This document shows positions 43,295 through 51,952 of a stretch of 64,000 nucleotides of DNA, in pieces. The stretch lies in assembly GCA_900473415.1 (NCBI GenBank), contig UCLR01000038.1, positions 1 to 64,000 on the forward strand, in the 5' to 3' direction. A program made the position numbers and the translations under genes. This stretch comes from Hyphomicrobiales bacterium. GTDB taxonomy: Bacteria; Pseudomonadota; Alphaproteobacteria; Rhizobiales; Beijerinckiaceae. Position 1 is the stretch's first letter. Each line of letters starts with the position of its first letter. Under the pieces are notes generated by a model. It saw only the letters and a program-made list of their open reading frames with translations, did no database searches and was not told where the DNA came from.

Positions 43295-44017
43295 ATGAAT
43301 GAGATTGCGCCGACCGCCGTGAACACCGGCATCGTCCGCCCAGCCGGCTGGCGCGGTTTCGTGGCCGATTGGTCGTCCGATCAGCGGACCTTCAAGAACG
43401 TCTCCTGGGGGAAGGCCATGATGTGGATCTTCCTGCTCAGCGACACCTTCATCTTCGGCACCTTCCTCATCTCCTACATGACGGTCCGGATGTCGACGGT
43501 GGTGCCATGGCCCAATCCGAGCGAGGTCTTCGCGCTCGAGATCGGCGGCCACCATCTTCCGTTGATCCTGATCGCGATCATGACTTTCGTGCTGATCAGC
43601 AGCAGCGGCACGATGGCGATGGCGGTCAATTTCGGCTATCGCCGCGACCGCAAGAAGACGGCGATCCTGATGCTCGTGACCGCCGTGCTCGGCGCAACCT
43701 TCGTCGGCATGCAGGCCTTTGAATGGTCGAAGCTGATCGCGGAAGGGGTCCGCCCCTGGGGTAATCCCTGGGGCGCCGAGCAATTCGGCTCAAGCTTCTT
43801 CATGATCACCGGCTTCCACGGCACCCATGTCACGATCGGCGTAATCTTCTTGATCATCGTCGCTCGCAAGGTCTGGCGTGGGGACTTCGACGAAGGGCGG
43901 CGCGGCTTCTTCACGAGCCGAAAGGGTCGCTACGAGATCGTCGAGATCACCGGTCTCTACTGGCACTTCGTCGATCTCGTCTGGGTTTTCATCTTCGCGC
44001 TGTTTTATCTCTGGTGA
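43295..44017 (+). CDS. coxP: cytochrome c oxidase subunit III (second copy)
   Basis: 240 residues. Starts MNEIAPTAVNTGIVRPAGWR. GKAMMWIFLLSDTFIFGTFL, WSKLIAEGVRPWGNPWGAEQ, FFMITGFHGTHVTIGVIFLI and ITGLYWHFVDLVWVFIFAL are textbook subunit III motifs, with the conserved Glu/His near the end. It stabilises subunit I and the proton-uptake path. Preceded by a GAGGAGGGG ribosome site. Confidence 0.92.
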   Translation: MNEIAPTAVNTGIVRPAGWRGFVADWSSDQRTFKNVSWGKAMMWIFLLSDTFIFGTFLISYMTVRMSTVVPWPNPSEVFALEIGGHHLPLILIAIMTFVLISSSGTMAMAVNFGYRRDRKKTAILMLVTAVLGATFVGMQAFEWSKLIAEGVRPWGNPWGAEQFGSSFFMITGFHGTHVTIGVIFLIIVARKVWRGDFDEGRRGFFTSRKGRYEIVEITGLYWHFVDLVWVFIFALFYLW

Positions 44018-44026
44018 GGTGTCGCC

Positions 44027-44362
44027 ATGGCACAGGCCGCAGCCCATGCAGACGCGCAGCAGCATCCGATCAGGCTCTATCTCGTGGTCTGGGTCTGGCT
44101 GTTCATCCTCAGCGCCTGCTCCTACCTGGTCGATTATTTCGGCCTGGTCGGTTACCTGCGCTGGTCGCTGATCCTGTTCTTCATGATGCTGAAGGCCGGC
44201 CTGATCGTCGCGGTCTTCATGCACATGGCCTGGGAGCGATTGGCTCTGGCCTATGCGATCCTCGCCCCGCCGCTGGCGCTGCTGGTCTTCGTCGGCATCA
44301 TGGTCCTCGAATCGAACTACACGCTCTTCACCCGGCTGGCGTACTTCGTGGTCGGTTCATGA
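44027..44362 (+). CDS. prokaryotic cytochrome c oxidase subunit IV
   Basis: 111 residues with three membrane helices: YLVVWVWLFILSACSYLVDY, LILFFMMLKAGLIVAVFMHM and a last pair near LAPPLALLVFVGIMV. The motif KAGLIVAVFMHMxWE marks the COX4_pro family. It starts 9 bases after coxP and ends the oxidase operon. Confidence 0.88.
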   Translation: MAQAAAHADAQQHPIRLYLVVWVWLFILSACSYLVDYFGLVGYLRWSLILFFMMLKAGLIVAVFMHMAWERLALAYAILAPPLALLVFVGIMVLESNYTLFTRLAYFVVGS

Positions 44363-44438
44363 CGAACGATCCGGAGGCTCTCGATCACGATGGATGCTGC
44401 CTTCTGCAGGCGACTGTCGACGATGAAGGGAGGCGCTC

Positions 44439-44996
44439 ATGCGAACCTACTGCTTGTTCCAAGCCGTGAACTCCCCGGACCTGCGCGGCTTCACCGAGGA
44501 GTCCACCGGCGCCGGTTTACCCCCGGACCTCGGGCCGTGGAGCCTCGTGCAGGTCATCCCACCCAGCGGAGAATGGACCCCCGCCATCAGCAGGGCGGTC
44601 GTGGCGGCCGGCATCATCGAGAACGGCTTTTATCTCTGGGGGCCCGCCGAGCGACCAAGCTCGCACCTGATCATCGCAAGTGATCGCGTCGAAGGGACAG
44701 CCGTATTCGATCGCAAGTATGATCAGATCGGCACCATCAAGCGGTTGTTGATCGAGAAGGTGAGCGGTCGCGTTGTGTTCGTCGACGTGACGTTTGGAGG
44801 ATTTCTCGGCATTGGCAGCCACCACGTCACGATCCCATGGGAAAAGCTCACCTACGACAAGGAGCTCGAGGGCTACCGCACTGACATCACCGAGGCCCAG
44901 GTCCGAGGTGCCGAGACCCTGTACGGCGACAAAGGTGTTTTACCGGACGAGAAGCGGCAACGGGAAATGAGCGACTACTGGAACGTTCCCGGATGA
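44439..44996 (+). CDS. PRC-barrel domain protein
   Basis: 185 residues, soluble. The first 75 residues have no recognised fold. From about residue 90 (VFDRKYDQIGTIKRLLIEKV to SHHVTIPWEKLTYDKELEGY) it forms a PRC barrel, a small beta-domain found in photosynthetic reaction-centre H subunits and RNA-processing proteins. It lies 76 bases after the oxidase operon and may be co-transcribed. Its role is unknown; a link to membrane stress is guesswork. Confidence 0.75.
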   Translation: MRTYCLFQAVNSPDLRGFTEESTGAGLPPDLGPWSLVQVIPPSGEWTPAISRAVVAAGIIENGFYLWGPAERPSSHLIIASDRVEGTAVFDRKYDQIGTIKRLLIEKVSGRVVFVDVTFGGFLGIGSHHVTIPWEKLTYDKELEGYRTDITEAQVRGAETLYGDKGVLPDEKRQREMSDYWNVPG

Positions 44997-45200
44997 CCCA
45001 TCTGAAGGTGCTCCGGGGCGATCCCTCGGAGTTCTCTCTGCAATCTGCGTGACGCGCAGGACCAATGTGTGCCGTGAATCGACCGCACCTGATGCGATGA
45101 CTTCGCAGGACTGAGGACCCTGTTCGCTCTTGGCATGGAGAGTTCATCCTGGTTGACCCGAAAGCTGACGCTTCGCGCGCGGGACGCCGGAAAGCGCCCG

Positions 45201-46001
45201 TCAGGACCGCTCCAAGGCCTTGCCGAAGAGGCCGTGGAAGCGGCCGAGGAAACTGCGCAGGCGCTCGCTCTCCGGATTGTCGAAGACCTCCGCCGGACGG
45301 CCCTGCTGCGCGATGCGCCCTTGATCGAGGAAGACGACGTGGTGCGAGACCTCGCGCACGAACAGCATCTCGTGGCTGACCAGCAACATCGTCATCCCTG
45401 ACTCTGCGAGGGCCTGCATCACGCCGAGCACCTCGGCCACGAGCTCCGGATCGAGCGCCGAGGTCACCTCGTCGAAGAGCAGAAGGCGCGGCTGCATCGC
45501 AACCGCGCGGGCGATCGCGACACGCTGTTGCTGGCCGCCCGAGAGCTGGTAGGGGTAGTGGTCGCGCCGCTCCGCCAGACCGACGCGGCGCAACCAATGC
45601 TCGGCCGTCTCGCGCGCCTCGGCCTTGCCTTGGCCCAGCACCTTGGTCAGGCCGAGCATGACGTTCTCGCCCGCGGTCAGGTGCGGGAACAGGTTGAACT
45701 GCTGGAAGACCATGCCGATCCGGGCGCGCTGCGCCGAGATCCGGGTCTCGCTCAGCCGGCGCCGCTTTCCGCCCGCGACCTGGTAGCCGATCGGATCGCC
45801 ATCGAGCAGGATCTCGCCGCCGTCATGCTCTTCGAGCAGGTTGACGCAACGCAGGAAGGTCGTCTTGCCCGAGCCCGAGGCGCCGATCAGCGAGACGACC
45901 TGCCCTTGCCGGACGGTCAGGTCGATGCCCTTGAGCACCTCGATCTCGCCGAAGCTCTTGTGGACCGCCCGTGCCTGCAGGAGGGGGGTATCCTTCATCA
46001 C
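45201..46001 (-). CDS. polar amino-acid ABC importer, ATP-binding subunit
   Basis: 266 residues. Walker A GASGSGKTTFLRCVNLLEEH, the Q-loop IGMVFQQFNLFPHLT, the signature LSGGQQQRVAIARA, Walker B LLLFDEVTSALDPE and the H-loop LVSHEMLFVREV. These sit in the GlnQ/HisP subgroup (PAAT family). It follows the two permease genes on the minus strand, 10 bases after the second. Confidence 0.95.
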   Translation of the reverse strand: MMKDTPLLQARAVHKSFGEIEVLKGIDLTVRQGQVVSLIGASGSGKTTFLRCVNLLEEHDGGEILLDGDPIGYQVAGGKRRRLSETRISAQRARIGMVFQQFNLFPHLTAGENVMLGLTKVLGQGKAEARETAEHWLRRVGLAERRDHYPYQLSGGQQQRVAIARAVAMQPRLLLFDEVTSALDPELVAEVLGVMQALAESGMTMLLVSHEMLFVREVSHHVVFLDQGRIAQQGRPAEVFDNPESERLRSFLGRFHGLFGKALERS

Positions 46002-46011
46002 CGCTGTTCCC

Positions 46012-46719
46012 TCAGTAGCGCAGGTAAGAGAAGCGCCTCTCCAGCAGCCCGCCGAGCTGCGCGATGGCGAAGTTGATGATCAGATAGGCCACCAGCGCGA
46101 GCAGGTAGAAATCGACGATCATGTAATTGCGGGCCATGACCTGCTGCGAGGCGAGCAGGAGCTCGACCACGCCGATGATCGAGAGCAGCGTCGTGCCTTT
46201 CACGATCTCCAGCCCCGTATTGACCCAGGGCGGCAGCATGCGCCGGAAGGCCTGCGGCAGGATCACGTACCAGAGGCGTCTGGGAAAGGTGAGGCCAATG
46301 GCCTTCGCCGCCTCCATCTGCCCGGCGGGGACCGACTCGACCGCTCCGCGGAAATTCTCGGCGACATGGGCGGTGGCGAAGGCGCCGAGCGCGATCACCC
46401 CCGCCCAGAAGGCCGCGATGTTGATGCCGAACAATGCGAGGCCGTAATAGGTGAACAGGATCAGGACCAGCACGGGAATGCCGCGCATTAGGTCGACATA
46501 GAGTCGCGCCAGCAGTCGCAGCCACCACCAGCCGAAGCTGAGCGCCACGCCCATCGCGATCCCGCATAGCGTCGCGATCACGATGCTGAACAACGAGCTG
46601 AGCAGGGTCACTCCGAGACCGGCGAGCAGGCCTTCGCGGGCCTGCCAGGCCTCGAAGAGGAAACTGCCGGGGGTCATCCAGGAAGCGAGCATCGCCACGG
46701 CCTCAGCGAATTGCCGCAT
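46012..46719 (-). CDS. polar amino-acid ABC importer, permease subunit (second)
   Basis: 235 residues, five or six membrane segments. VTLLSSLFSIVIATLCGIAM opens the transmembrane domain; the EAA loop is GQMEAAKAIGLTFPRRLWYV then ILPQAFRRMLPPW. HisM/GlnP family. It overlaps the end of the preceding permease gene by 17 bases, indicating coupled translation. Confidence 0.93.
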   Translation of the reverse strand: MRQFAEAVAMLASWMTPGSFLFEAWQAREGLLAGLGVTLLSSLFSIVIATLCGIAMGVALSFGWWWLRLLARLYVDLMRGIPVLVLILFTYYGLALFGINIAAFWAGVIALGAFATAHVAENFRGAVESVPAGQMEAAKAIGLTFPRRLWYVILPQAFRRMLPPWVNTGLEIVKGTTLLSIIGVVELLLASQQVMARNYMIVDFYLLALVAYLIINFAIAQLGGLLERRFSYLRY

Positions 46720-47371
46720 AGCGCCGCTCGACCTGCCGCAGGACGATGGCGATCAGATAGGCGGTGGCGAGATAGAGCGCGCTCGCGGTCAGCCAGACCT
46801 CCATGACCCGGAAGGTGTTGGCGTTGATCTGGCGGGCGGTGAAGGTCAGCTCCGGCACCGCGATGGCGGCGGCCAGCGAAGTGTCCTTGAACAGCGAGAT
46901 CAGGTTGTTGCTGACCGCCGGCAGGGTGATGCGGAACATGACAGGCAGCACGACATAGAGCTGGCGCTGGCCGGGCCGCAGCCCGATCGCCTTGGCCGCC
47001 TCGACATATTGCTTCGGAATGGACGACAGCCCCGCCCGGAAGACCTCGCACATATAGGCGCCGGCATAGAGCGACAGGGACAGGACGAAGCTCTGCGTCT
47101 TGTTGAGGAAAGTAATGTCGAATTCCGGCAGGCCGAAATAAAGGAAGAACACCAGCAGCAGCAGCGGCGTGCAGCGGATGAACTCGACATAGAGCCAGAC
47201 CGGAGTCGAAAGCCACGCCTTGCCCGAGACCCGTGCATAGGCCGCCAGCAGCCCGATCAAGCTGCCGATTGCCAGCGAGACGACTGCAAGGCCAAGGCCC
47301 AGCAGCAGCGCGTCGGAGAGCTTGTCCCAGTTCCGCGCGATGACGGCCCAGTCGAAGTGGTAGTCTATCAT
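46703..47371 (-). CDS. polar amino-acid ABC importer, permease subunit (first)
   Basis: 222 residues. ALLLGLGLAVVSLAIGSLIG and the EAA loop KQYVEAAKAIGLRPGQRQLY with VVLPVMFRITLPAVSNNLIS identify a HisQ/GlnP permease. EFIRCTPLLLLVFFLYFGLP is the conserved first-loop motif. It forms the membrane channel with the second permease. Confidence 0.93.
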   Translation of the reverse strand: MIDYHFDWAVIARNWDKLSDALLLGLGLAVVSLAIGSLIGLLAAYARVSGKAWLSTPVWLYVEFIRCTPLLLLVFFLYFGLPEFDITFLNKTQSFVLSLSLYAGAYMCEVFRAGLSSIPKQYVEAAKAIGLRPGQRQLYVVLPVMFRITLPAVSNNLISLFKDTSLAAAIAVPELTFTARQINANTFRVMEVWLTASALYLATAYLIAIVLRQVERRYAAIR

Positions 47372-47457
47372 GTCCGCCGCGGCACTCCGGAAAGAGGCAG
47401 GCGGACGCGCCGCCTGCCCTCAGAGCCTGAGACTAGTCGAGTGCGCATGCGGCGCAA

Positions 47458-48375
47458 TCAGGCGAATTCCTGCGGGAACCCGACTTTCGGAATGGGCAGA
47501 TCGATACCGAACCACTTCTTGTAGGAAGCGGCGAAGTAATCGAAATCGACGCCGACCATCGCCTCCTTGTAGACGGTGTTGACCCAGTTCAGCCAGGTCG
47601 GGTCGCCCGGCTTGACGGCAGACGCATAGGAATTGGGCATCCAGCCGAAACCCGAGTCGACGAAGCGGCCGGGCGCCTGCTGCATCAGCCAGCGCATCGC
47701 CGACTGATCCTGCATCGAGGCATCGATGCGCCGGGCGTTCAGCGCCTGCATCGCCGCATCCGGGCTTTCGAAGGCATCGACCTTGGCCTCGGGCAGCGCC
47801 TTGTGGATCCACTCCTCGAGGAAGACGTTCTGCATGCCGCCGACGGTGACCGCCTTGCCGGCCGCCTTCAGCTCCGCGTAGTTCTTGTACTTGCCCCCGC
47901 GGTCCAGCATCAGCAGGCCGACGCCCTCGCGGTAATAGGGGATGGTGAAATCGACCTGCTGGGCGCGACCGGCCGTCACCGTCATCCATTGCACGACGAT
48001 GTCGACCTTGTCGGTCACGAGGCTCGGGATGCGCGCATCGGAGCCCTGGAGGACGAACTCGATCTTCTCGGGATCGTCGAACAGGCTCTTGGCGAGAAGC
48101 TTGGCGAGATCGATGTCCATGCCGACCAGCTTGCCGCTGGCGTCCTGGAAGTGCCAGGGCGGGTTGGTGCTGCCGGTTCCGACGATCAGCTTGCCGCGCT
48201 CCTTGATGGTGTAGAGCTTGCTCTTGCCAACAGTCTGCGCCAGAGCCGCGGTCGGAGCCAGCGTGCTGGCCAGGCCGCCGAGTGCCGCTCCGGCCAGGCC
48301 GAGCCCGAACAGGCTGCGCCGCTCCACAGTCAGTTCCGTCTCGCTGCTTGCCCTCTTGTCCTCGTGAACGTCCAT
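47458..48375 (-). CDS. polar amino-acid ABC importer, Tat-exported binding protein
   Basis: 305 residues from the ATG at 48375, which sits 5 bases after GGGAGG; an ATG three bases earlier is less well spaced. The N-terminus carries a twin-arginine signal (ERRSLFGLGLAGAALGGLAS, ending in ALAQ). The mature protein begins LYTIKERGKLIVGTGSTNPP and has GMDIDLAKLLAK and VDFTIPYYREGVGLLML, the type II SBP_bac_3 pattern. The amino acid bound is unknown. Confidence 0.92.
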   Translation of the reverse strand: MDVHEDKRASSETELTVERRSLFGLGLAGAALGGLASTLAPTAALAQTVGKSKLYTIKERGKLIVGTGSTNPPWHFQDASGKLVGMDIDLAKLLAKSLFDDPEKIEFVLQGSDARIPSLVTDKVDIVVQWMTVTAGRAQQVDFTIPYYREGVGLLMLDRGGKYKNYAELKAAGKAVTVGGMQNVFLEEWIHKALPEAKVDAFESPDAAMQALNARRIDASMQDQSAMRWLMQQAPGRFVDSGFGWMPNSYASAVKPGDPTWLNWVNTVYKEAMVGVDFDYFAASYKKWFGIDLPIPKVGFPQEFA

Positions 48376-48484
48376 CATGACCTCCCGATCCTGCGCCGGC
48401 CGGTGGAGCCGGCGACCTTCTGAGCCGGGCAAGAAACGGGCCAGCCGTCAAATGCTATTCCGTTGCGTCACCGGGTTGCATCCA

Positions 48485-49633
48485 TCACGCAAAATCATGC
48501 ATCGCCGCTTCGCAGAGGCGGGCGACGGCGGCCGTATCGTGCGGATCCTCGACGCGATGCGTGCGCGCCGGCATCTCCTGATAGGCCCGCCCGTCCTTGA
48601 AGCCGTGTCCAGTGATCATGCAGACGATGCACGCTCCGGTCGGCAGATGCCCGCCCGCCAGAAGCTTCGGCAACGCCGCGATCGGGCTCGCCCCGGTCGG
48701 CTCCGCATAGACGCCTTCCAGCCGTGCGAGCATCCGCATGGCCGAACGCAGCTCGTCGTCGCTGACCGAGAGCGCGAGACCTCGGCTCTCGCGTACAAGC
48801 CGCAACGTGTAGCTGCCGTCGCGCTCATAGCCGATCAACGGGTCACTGATGCCGGAGGCGATCGTCTCCGGCATGCCCCAGGCGGTGACATGCTGCGCGC
48901 CAACCTCGAACGCTCGCACGATCGGCGCGCAACCCGCCGCCTGCACGGCGACGAGGCGCGTGCTCGCCCCGGCCTCGCGCAGGCCCTGCCACACACCCTT
49001 CACGAGCGGGCCACTGCCGGTCGGGATCAGCACATGGCTCGGCGCCTGCCTGCCGAGCTGCGCGACGATCTCGTGCCCCACCGCGGTGAGGCCAGCGACG
49101 GCATAGGGGTTGATGAACGTCGTCGTCAGATTGGCGAAGCCGTGCTTCTCGGCGAGCGCCCGGGCGAGATCGTAGGAGCGGCTGTAGTGGCCCTCGACCA
49201 GCAGCAGGATCGCACCATAGGCCGCGATCTGCGTCACCTTGCCCAGAGGCGTATGGGCCGGCACGACGATGATCGCGGGCACTCCGGCGCGGGCGGCATA
49301 GGCTGCGGTCGATGCGCCGGCATTGCCCGAGGACGCGCAGACAACGCCGCGCAGCCCCATCGCGATCGCGCGGCCAAGCGCGGACGCGATCAGCCGGTCC
49401 TTGAACGAGCCCGACGGATTGCGCGTCTCGTCCTTCAGCCAGATCTCGCCTGAGAAGCCGGGCAATTCCGCCTCGATCCGGCTTGCGCGCAGCAGCGGTG
49501 TCCCGCCTTCGCCGAAGGAGAATGCGGCAACGGCGTCCTGCCCGACTGTCTCGAGGATGCCGCCGCAGGCCGGGCATTGGTAAATCAACTGAGGCGGAAA
49601 CGTCGCCTCGCATTCGACACAGCGCAGATTCAT
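48485..49633 (-). CDS. threonine-synthase-like PLP-dependent enzyme
   Basis: 382 residues. The N-terminus has two CxxC pairs (LRCVECEAT and YQCPACGG), a small zinc ribbon as in archaeal-type threonine synthases. The PLP lysine is in NPSGSFKDRLIASALGRA, the phosphate-binding loop is probably VPTGSGPLVKG-like (LIPTGSGPLVKGVWQG), and VCASSGNAGASTAAYAARAG is the substrate Asn loop. Fold type II. It could make threonine or act on a related beta/gamma-substituted amino acid brought in by the adjacent importer. ATG chosen at 49633. Confidence 0.85.
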   Translation of the reverse strand: MNLRCVECEATFPPQLIYQCPACGGILETVGQDAVAAFSFGEGGTPLLRASRIEAELPGFSGEIWLKDETRNPSGSFKDRLIASALGRAIAMGLRGVVCASSGNAGASTAAYAARAGVPAIIVVPAHTPLGKVTQIAAYGAILLLVEGHYSRSYDLARALAEKHGFANLTTTFINPYAVAGLTAVGHEIVAQLGRQAPSHVLIPTGSGPLVKGVWQGLREAGASTRLVAVQAAGCAPIVRAFEVGAQHVTAWGMPETIASGISDPLIGYERDGSYTLRLVRESRGLALSVSDDELRSAMRMLARLEGVYAEPTGASPIAALPKLLAGGHLPTGACIVCMITGHGFKDGRAYQEMPARTHRVEDPHDTAAVARLCEAAMHDFA

Positions 49634-49782
49634 GGCCACCTCTCGGTGGCGACTATGCGAGGTTCCGGAGAGCGGCCGCAAGCGTCGGCCTGCTGATGGA
49701 AATTCGCATGCTTGCGTGCGTCAGCCTGAGCCCGAGGGGCTGGGCGGCATCGCGCCATCTCACGGCACCGGGACCATCAGCT

Positions 49783-50778
49783 CTATTGAAGATCGATATC
49801 GAAACTGCGTTCGAGAACCGCATTTCCGTTGCGAAGCACCCGATACTGCCCCCGATAGGTTCCTTTATCCCATCCTGTTGCGGGTTTCCGGACACCGGCA
49901 AAGACCAGGGACTGCGCCTGATTTCGCTCGAGCTTCTGGGCTTCATGCTTGGCGAGCTCCTGGCCGGACGGGCCGCTCAGGACCAGAGTCTGAACATCGC
50001 CTGCCTTGAGGCCGATCCCGCGGAGATAGGCCACCAGCGCAGGCGCGTTGATATCCGGCTTCCGCTCCGTATCCGCCTCCAGCGTCGCCATTGAAACCGA
50101 CGCGGTCGCGAAGCCGGCATTCAAGACGGAGCGCGGCCTGTATTCGAGCACGGGAACCAGCGCCGGTTCCCAAAGCATGCGGCCACCTCCGCATGCGCTC
50201 GGCGACGCCCCGTAGGCAAAGGGATCCGCGATCTCGCCGCGATGCCGGACGATGAAATGAAGATGCGGATATTCGGTCAGGCCGGACAGACCGATCCGTC
50301 CGATCGGCTGACCCGCTTCAACCCGGTCACCGACATCGACGCGAAGGCTGCCGCGAGCCATGTGGCAGTACTGCGTCTGCCAGCCGTCGGGATGCTCGAT
50401 CAGGATAGCGTTGCCGCATTCGACACCCTTGACCGACGCTGAGCCGTTGCCGCGAACGGACTCGTCTGGCACGCCATCGCGTCGGCGGAGAACCCGCCCG
50501 GCAGCCGCCGCCAGAACCTCGACGCCGGCCCGCTGCGCGGCCATGGTCGGCAGGCGGAAATCGGTGCCGTTGTGGCCGTCATAGGACAGGGTGCCGCATT
50601 GATGGTCACGCGCCGAGGCAGTGGGGTCGGCATCGACATAATTCTGGATGAAGCAGCTGCGTCCGAGCTCGCAGGCGACAGGAAGAGCGAGACGCGGCGC
50701 CTCTTCGGCGAAGGCGAGGGTCGGGAAGATGAGGAAGACGAGAGCCTTGGCCAGGCGAAGGCAATAGCGGCTGACCAT
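49783..50778 (-). CDS. M23 family (LytM-like) peptidase
   Basis: 331 residues with a signal peptide (ALVFLIFPTLAFAEE). The metal site is HNGTDFRLP (HxxxD) and HLHFIVRH (HxH), with the third His nearby in YCHMARGSL. This is a lysostaphin-type fold that cuts peptidoglycan cross-bridges or glycine-rich peptides. A beta-rich C-terminal domain of unknown role follows (about 215-331). It lies 4 bases after the LuxR regulator, so it belongs to the secretion-module operon. It may remodel the wall or process the exported RTX protein (inference). Confidence 0.88.
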   Translation of the reverse strand: MVSRYCLRLAKALVFLIFPTLAFAEEAPRLALPVACELGRSCFIQNYVDADPTASARDHQCGTLSYDGHNGTDFRLPTMAAQRAGVEVLAAAAGRVLRRRDGVPDESVRGNGSASVKGVECGNAILIEHPDGWQTQYCHMARGSLRVDVGDRVEAGQPIGRIGLSGLTEYPHLHFIVRHRGEIADPFAYGASPSACGGGRMLWEPALVPVLEYRPRSVLNAGFATASVSMATLEADTERKPDINAPALVAYLRGIGLKAGDVQTLVLSGPSGQELAKHEAQKLERNQAQSLVFAGVRKPATGWDKGTYRGQYRVLRNGNAVLERSFDIDLQ

Positions 50779-50782
50779 GAAC

Positions 50783-51913
50783 TCAAGCCTCCTCGTGCTG
50801 GAACCGCTCCGGCTTCATGCATGAACGGGGAATCGGGATTTCGTCGGGGAGAAGCTGATCGCGGCATCGCTCGACGAAGGGCGAGAACGTCAGGATATAG
50901 AGCAGGAAGAACTCGACCTGCCGGTTGATGCCGAGCTTCAGCATGATGCGCTTGATGTAAGTCCTGACCGTCGCCTCGGTGAGATCCAGCCTCTGGCCGA
51001 TCCGCCAGGGCGGCTCGCCGGCCAGGATGCGCATCACGATACGTTCCTCGGCCCAGGGCAGGCCGAAGGCCGTCGCGATCCTTTTGGCGCCAGCCGCTGT
51101 GTCGAGTTGTGGGATGACGACGAGCAGCCGGTCCAGATGCCGCTCGGCCGGCGCCGCGCCGATCCATGCGAAGGCAAAGGTGCGGTGGTCGGTCGACAGG
51201 GGAATGATGGTGTTCGCCCATCCCCGTTCGGAGCGGGAGGCCAGCATCTCGCGCAGTGCATGGCGCATCAGGTTGTTGACGAGCGAGTTCGGGCCGGCAA
51301 GGGCGCCGTGATCGAGGCGAACCGGATTCTTCACCAGAAGCATCTGTCGGCCGGCATCATTGCTTTCGAGCACCCGCAAGCGATGGTCCACACAGAAGGC
51401 CGGGAAGGACAGTTCCTGCAGGACGGCGTCCAGGGTCAGGCTTTCGTTTCGTGGTTGCATGAAGCCTTTCGTCGTCGCCCAGATGACGCTCGCGGCGCGC
51501 AGCACGCAGATGATCTCCGCAGCCGAGAGAGCTAGCGACCGCCAGCCCGCAAGAAAGACCAGATCGAGTCCATCGCCGGCGGGCAGACGCCCAGCCAGCG
51601 CATGCCCGGCCTCGTCCGCGTCCCGGCCGAGCAATTCCGTAACGAGCGCGTCGGTCGCATCGACGGCGAACAGGCCGTTGCCTCGCCAATCCGGGCGGTG
51701 CATCAGGCGCGTGATCACGTCCGCCGATGGCTGCACACTGTCGAAGCCGACGCGGATGGCGGCCGTAGCGAAGCCGCTCGACCGGGAAAGCGCCAGGACG
51801 AAGCATCGCTTGCATTCGAGCAGCTCGAGCATCGCCCTCCCGAAGGATTCGAGAGCGAACAGGGTCGCTGATCTGTCGGGCTGGGTCGGCGTGATGGAAT
51901 CGCCCCGCAACAT
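50783..51913 (-). CDS. LuxR family regulator of secretion module 2
   Basis: 376 residues. An N-terminal region of about 300 residues resembles a GAF/PAS-type sensor, not confidently named (LLECKRCFVLALSRSSGFAT; LRVLESNDAGRQMLLVKNPV). The LuxR HTH is at about 300-365: GLPWAEERIVMRILAGEPPW and EATVRTYIKRIMLKLGINRQ. It has no canonical receiver. It lies between the adaptor gene and the M23 gene, so it probably controls this operon or the divergent RTX gene. Confidence 0.85.
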   Translation of the reverse strand: MLRGDSITPTQPDRSATLFALESFGRAMLELLECKRCFVLALSRSSGFATAAIRVGFDSVQPSADVITRLMHRPDWRGNGLFAVDATDALVTELLGRDADEAGHALAGRLPAGDGLDLVFLAGWRSLALSAAEIICVLRAASVIWATTKGFMQPRNESLTLDAVLQELSFPAFCVDHRLRVLESNDAGRQMLLVKNPVRLDHGALAGPNSLVNNLMRHALREMLASRSERGWANTIIPLSTDHRTFAFAWIGAAPAERHLDRLLVVIPQLDTAAGAKRIATAFGLPWAEERIVMRILAGEPPWRIGQRLDLTEATVRTYIKRIMLKLGINRQVEFFLLYILTFSPFVERCRDQLLPDEIPIPRSCMKPERFQHEEA

Positions 51914-51952
51914 CGAGTCCTCCTCTGTCGCCTTGATCCCCCGCCGTGTCGT

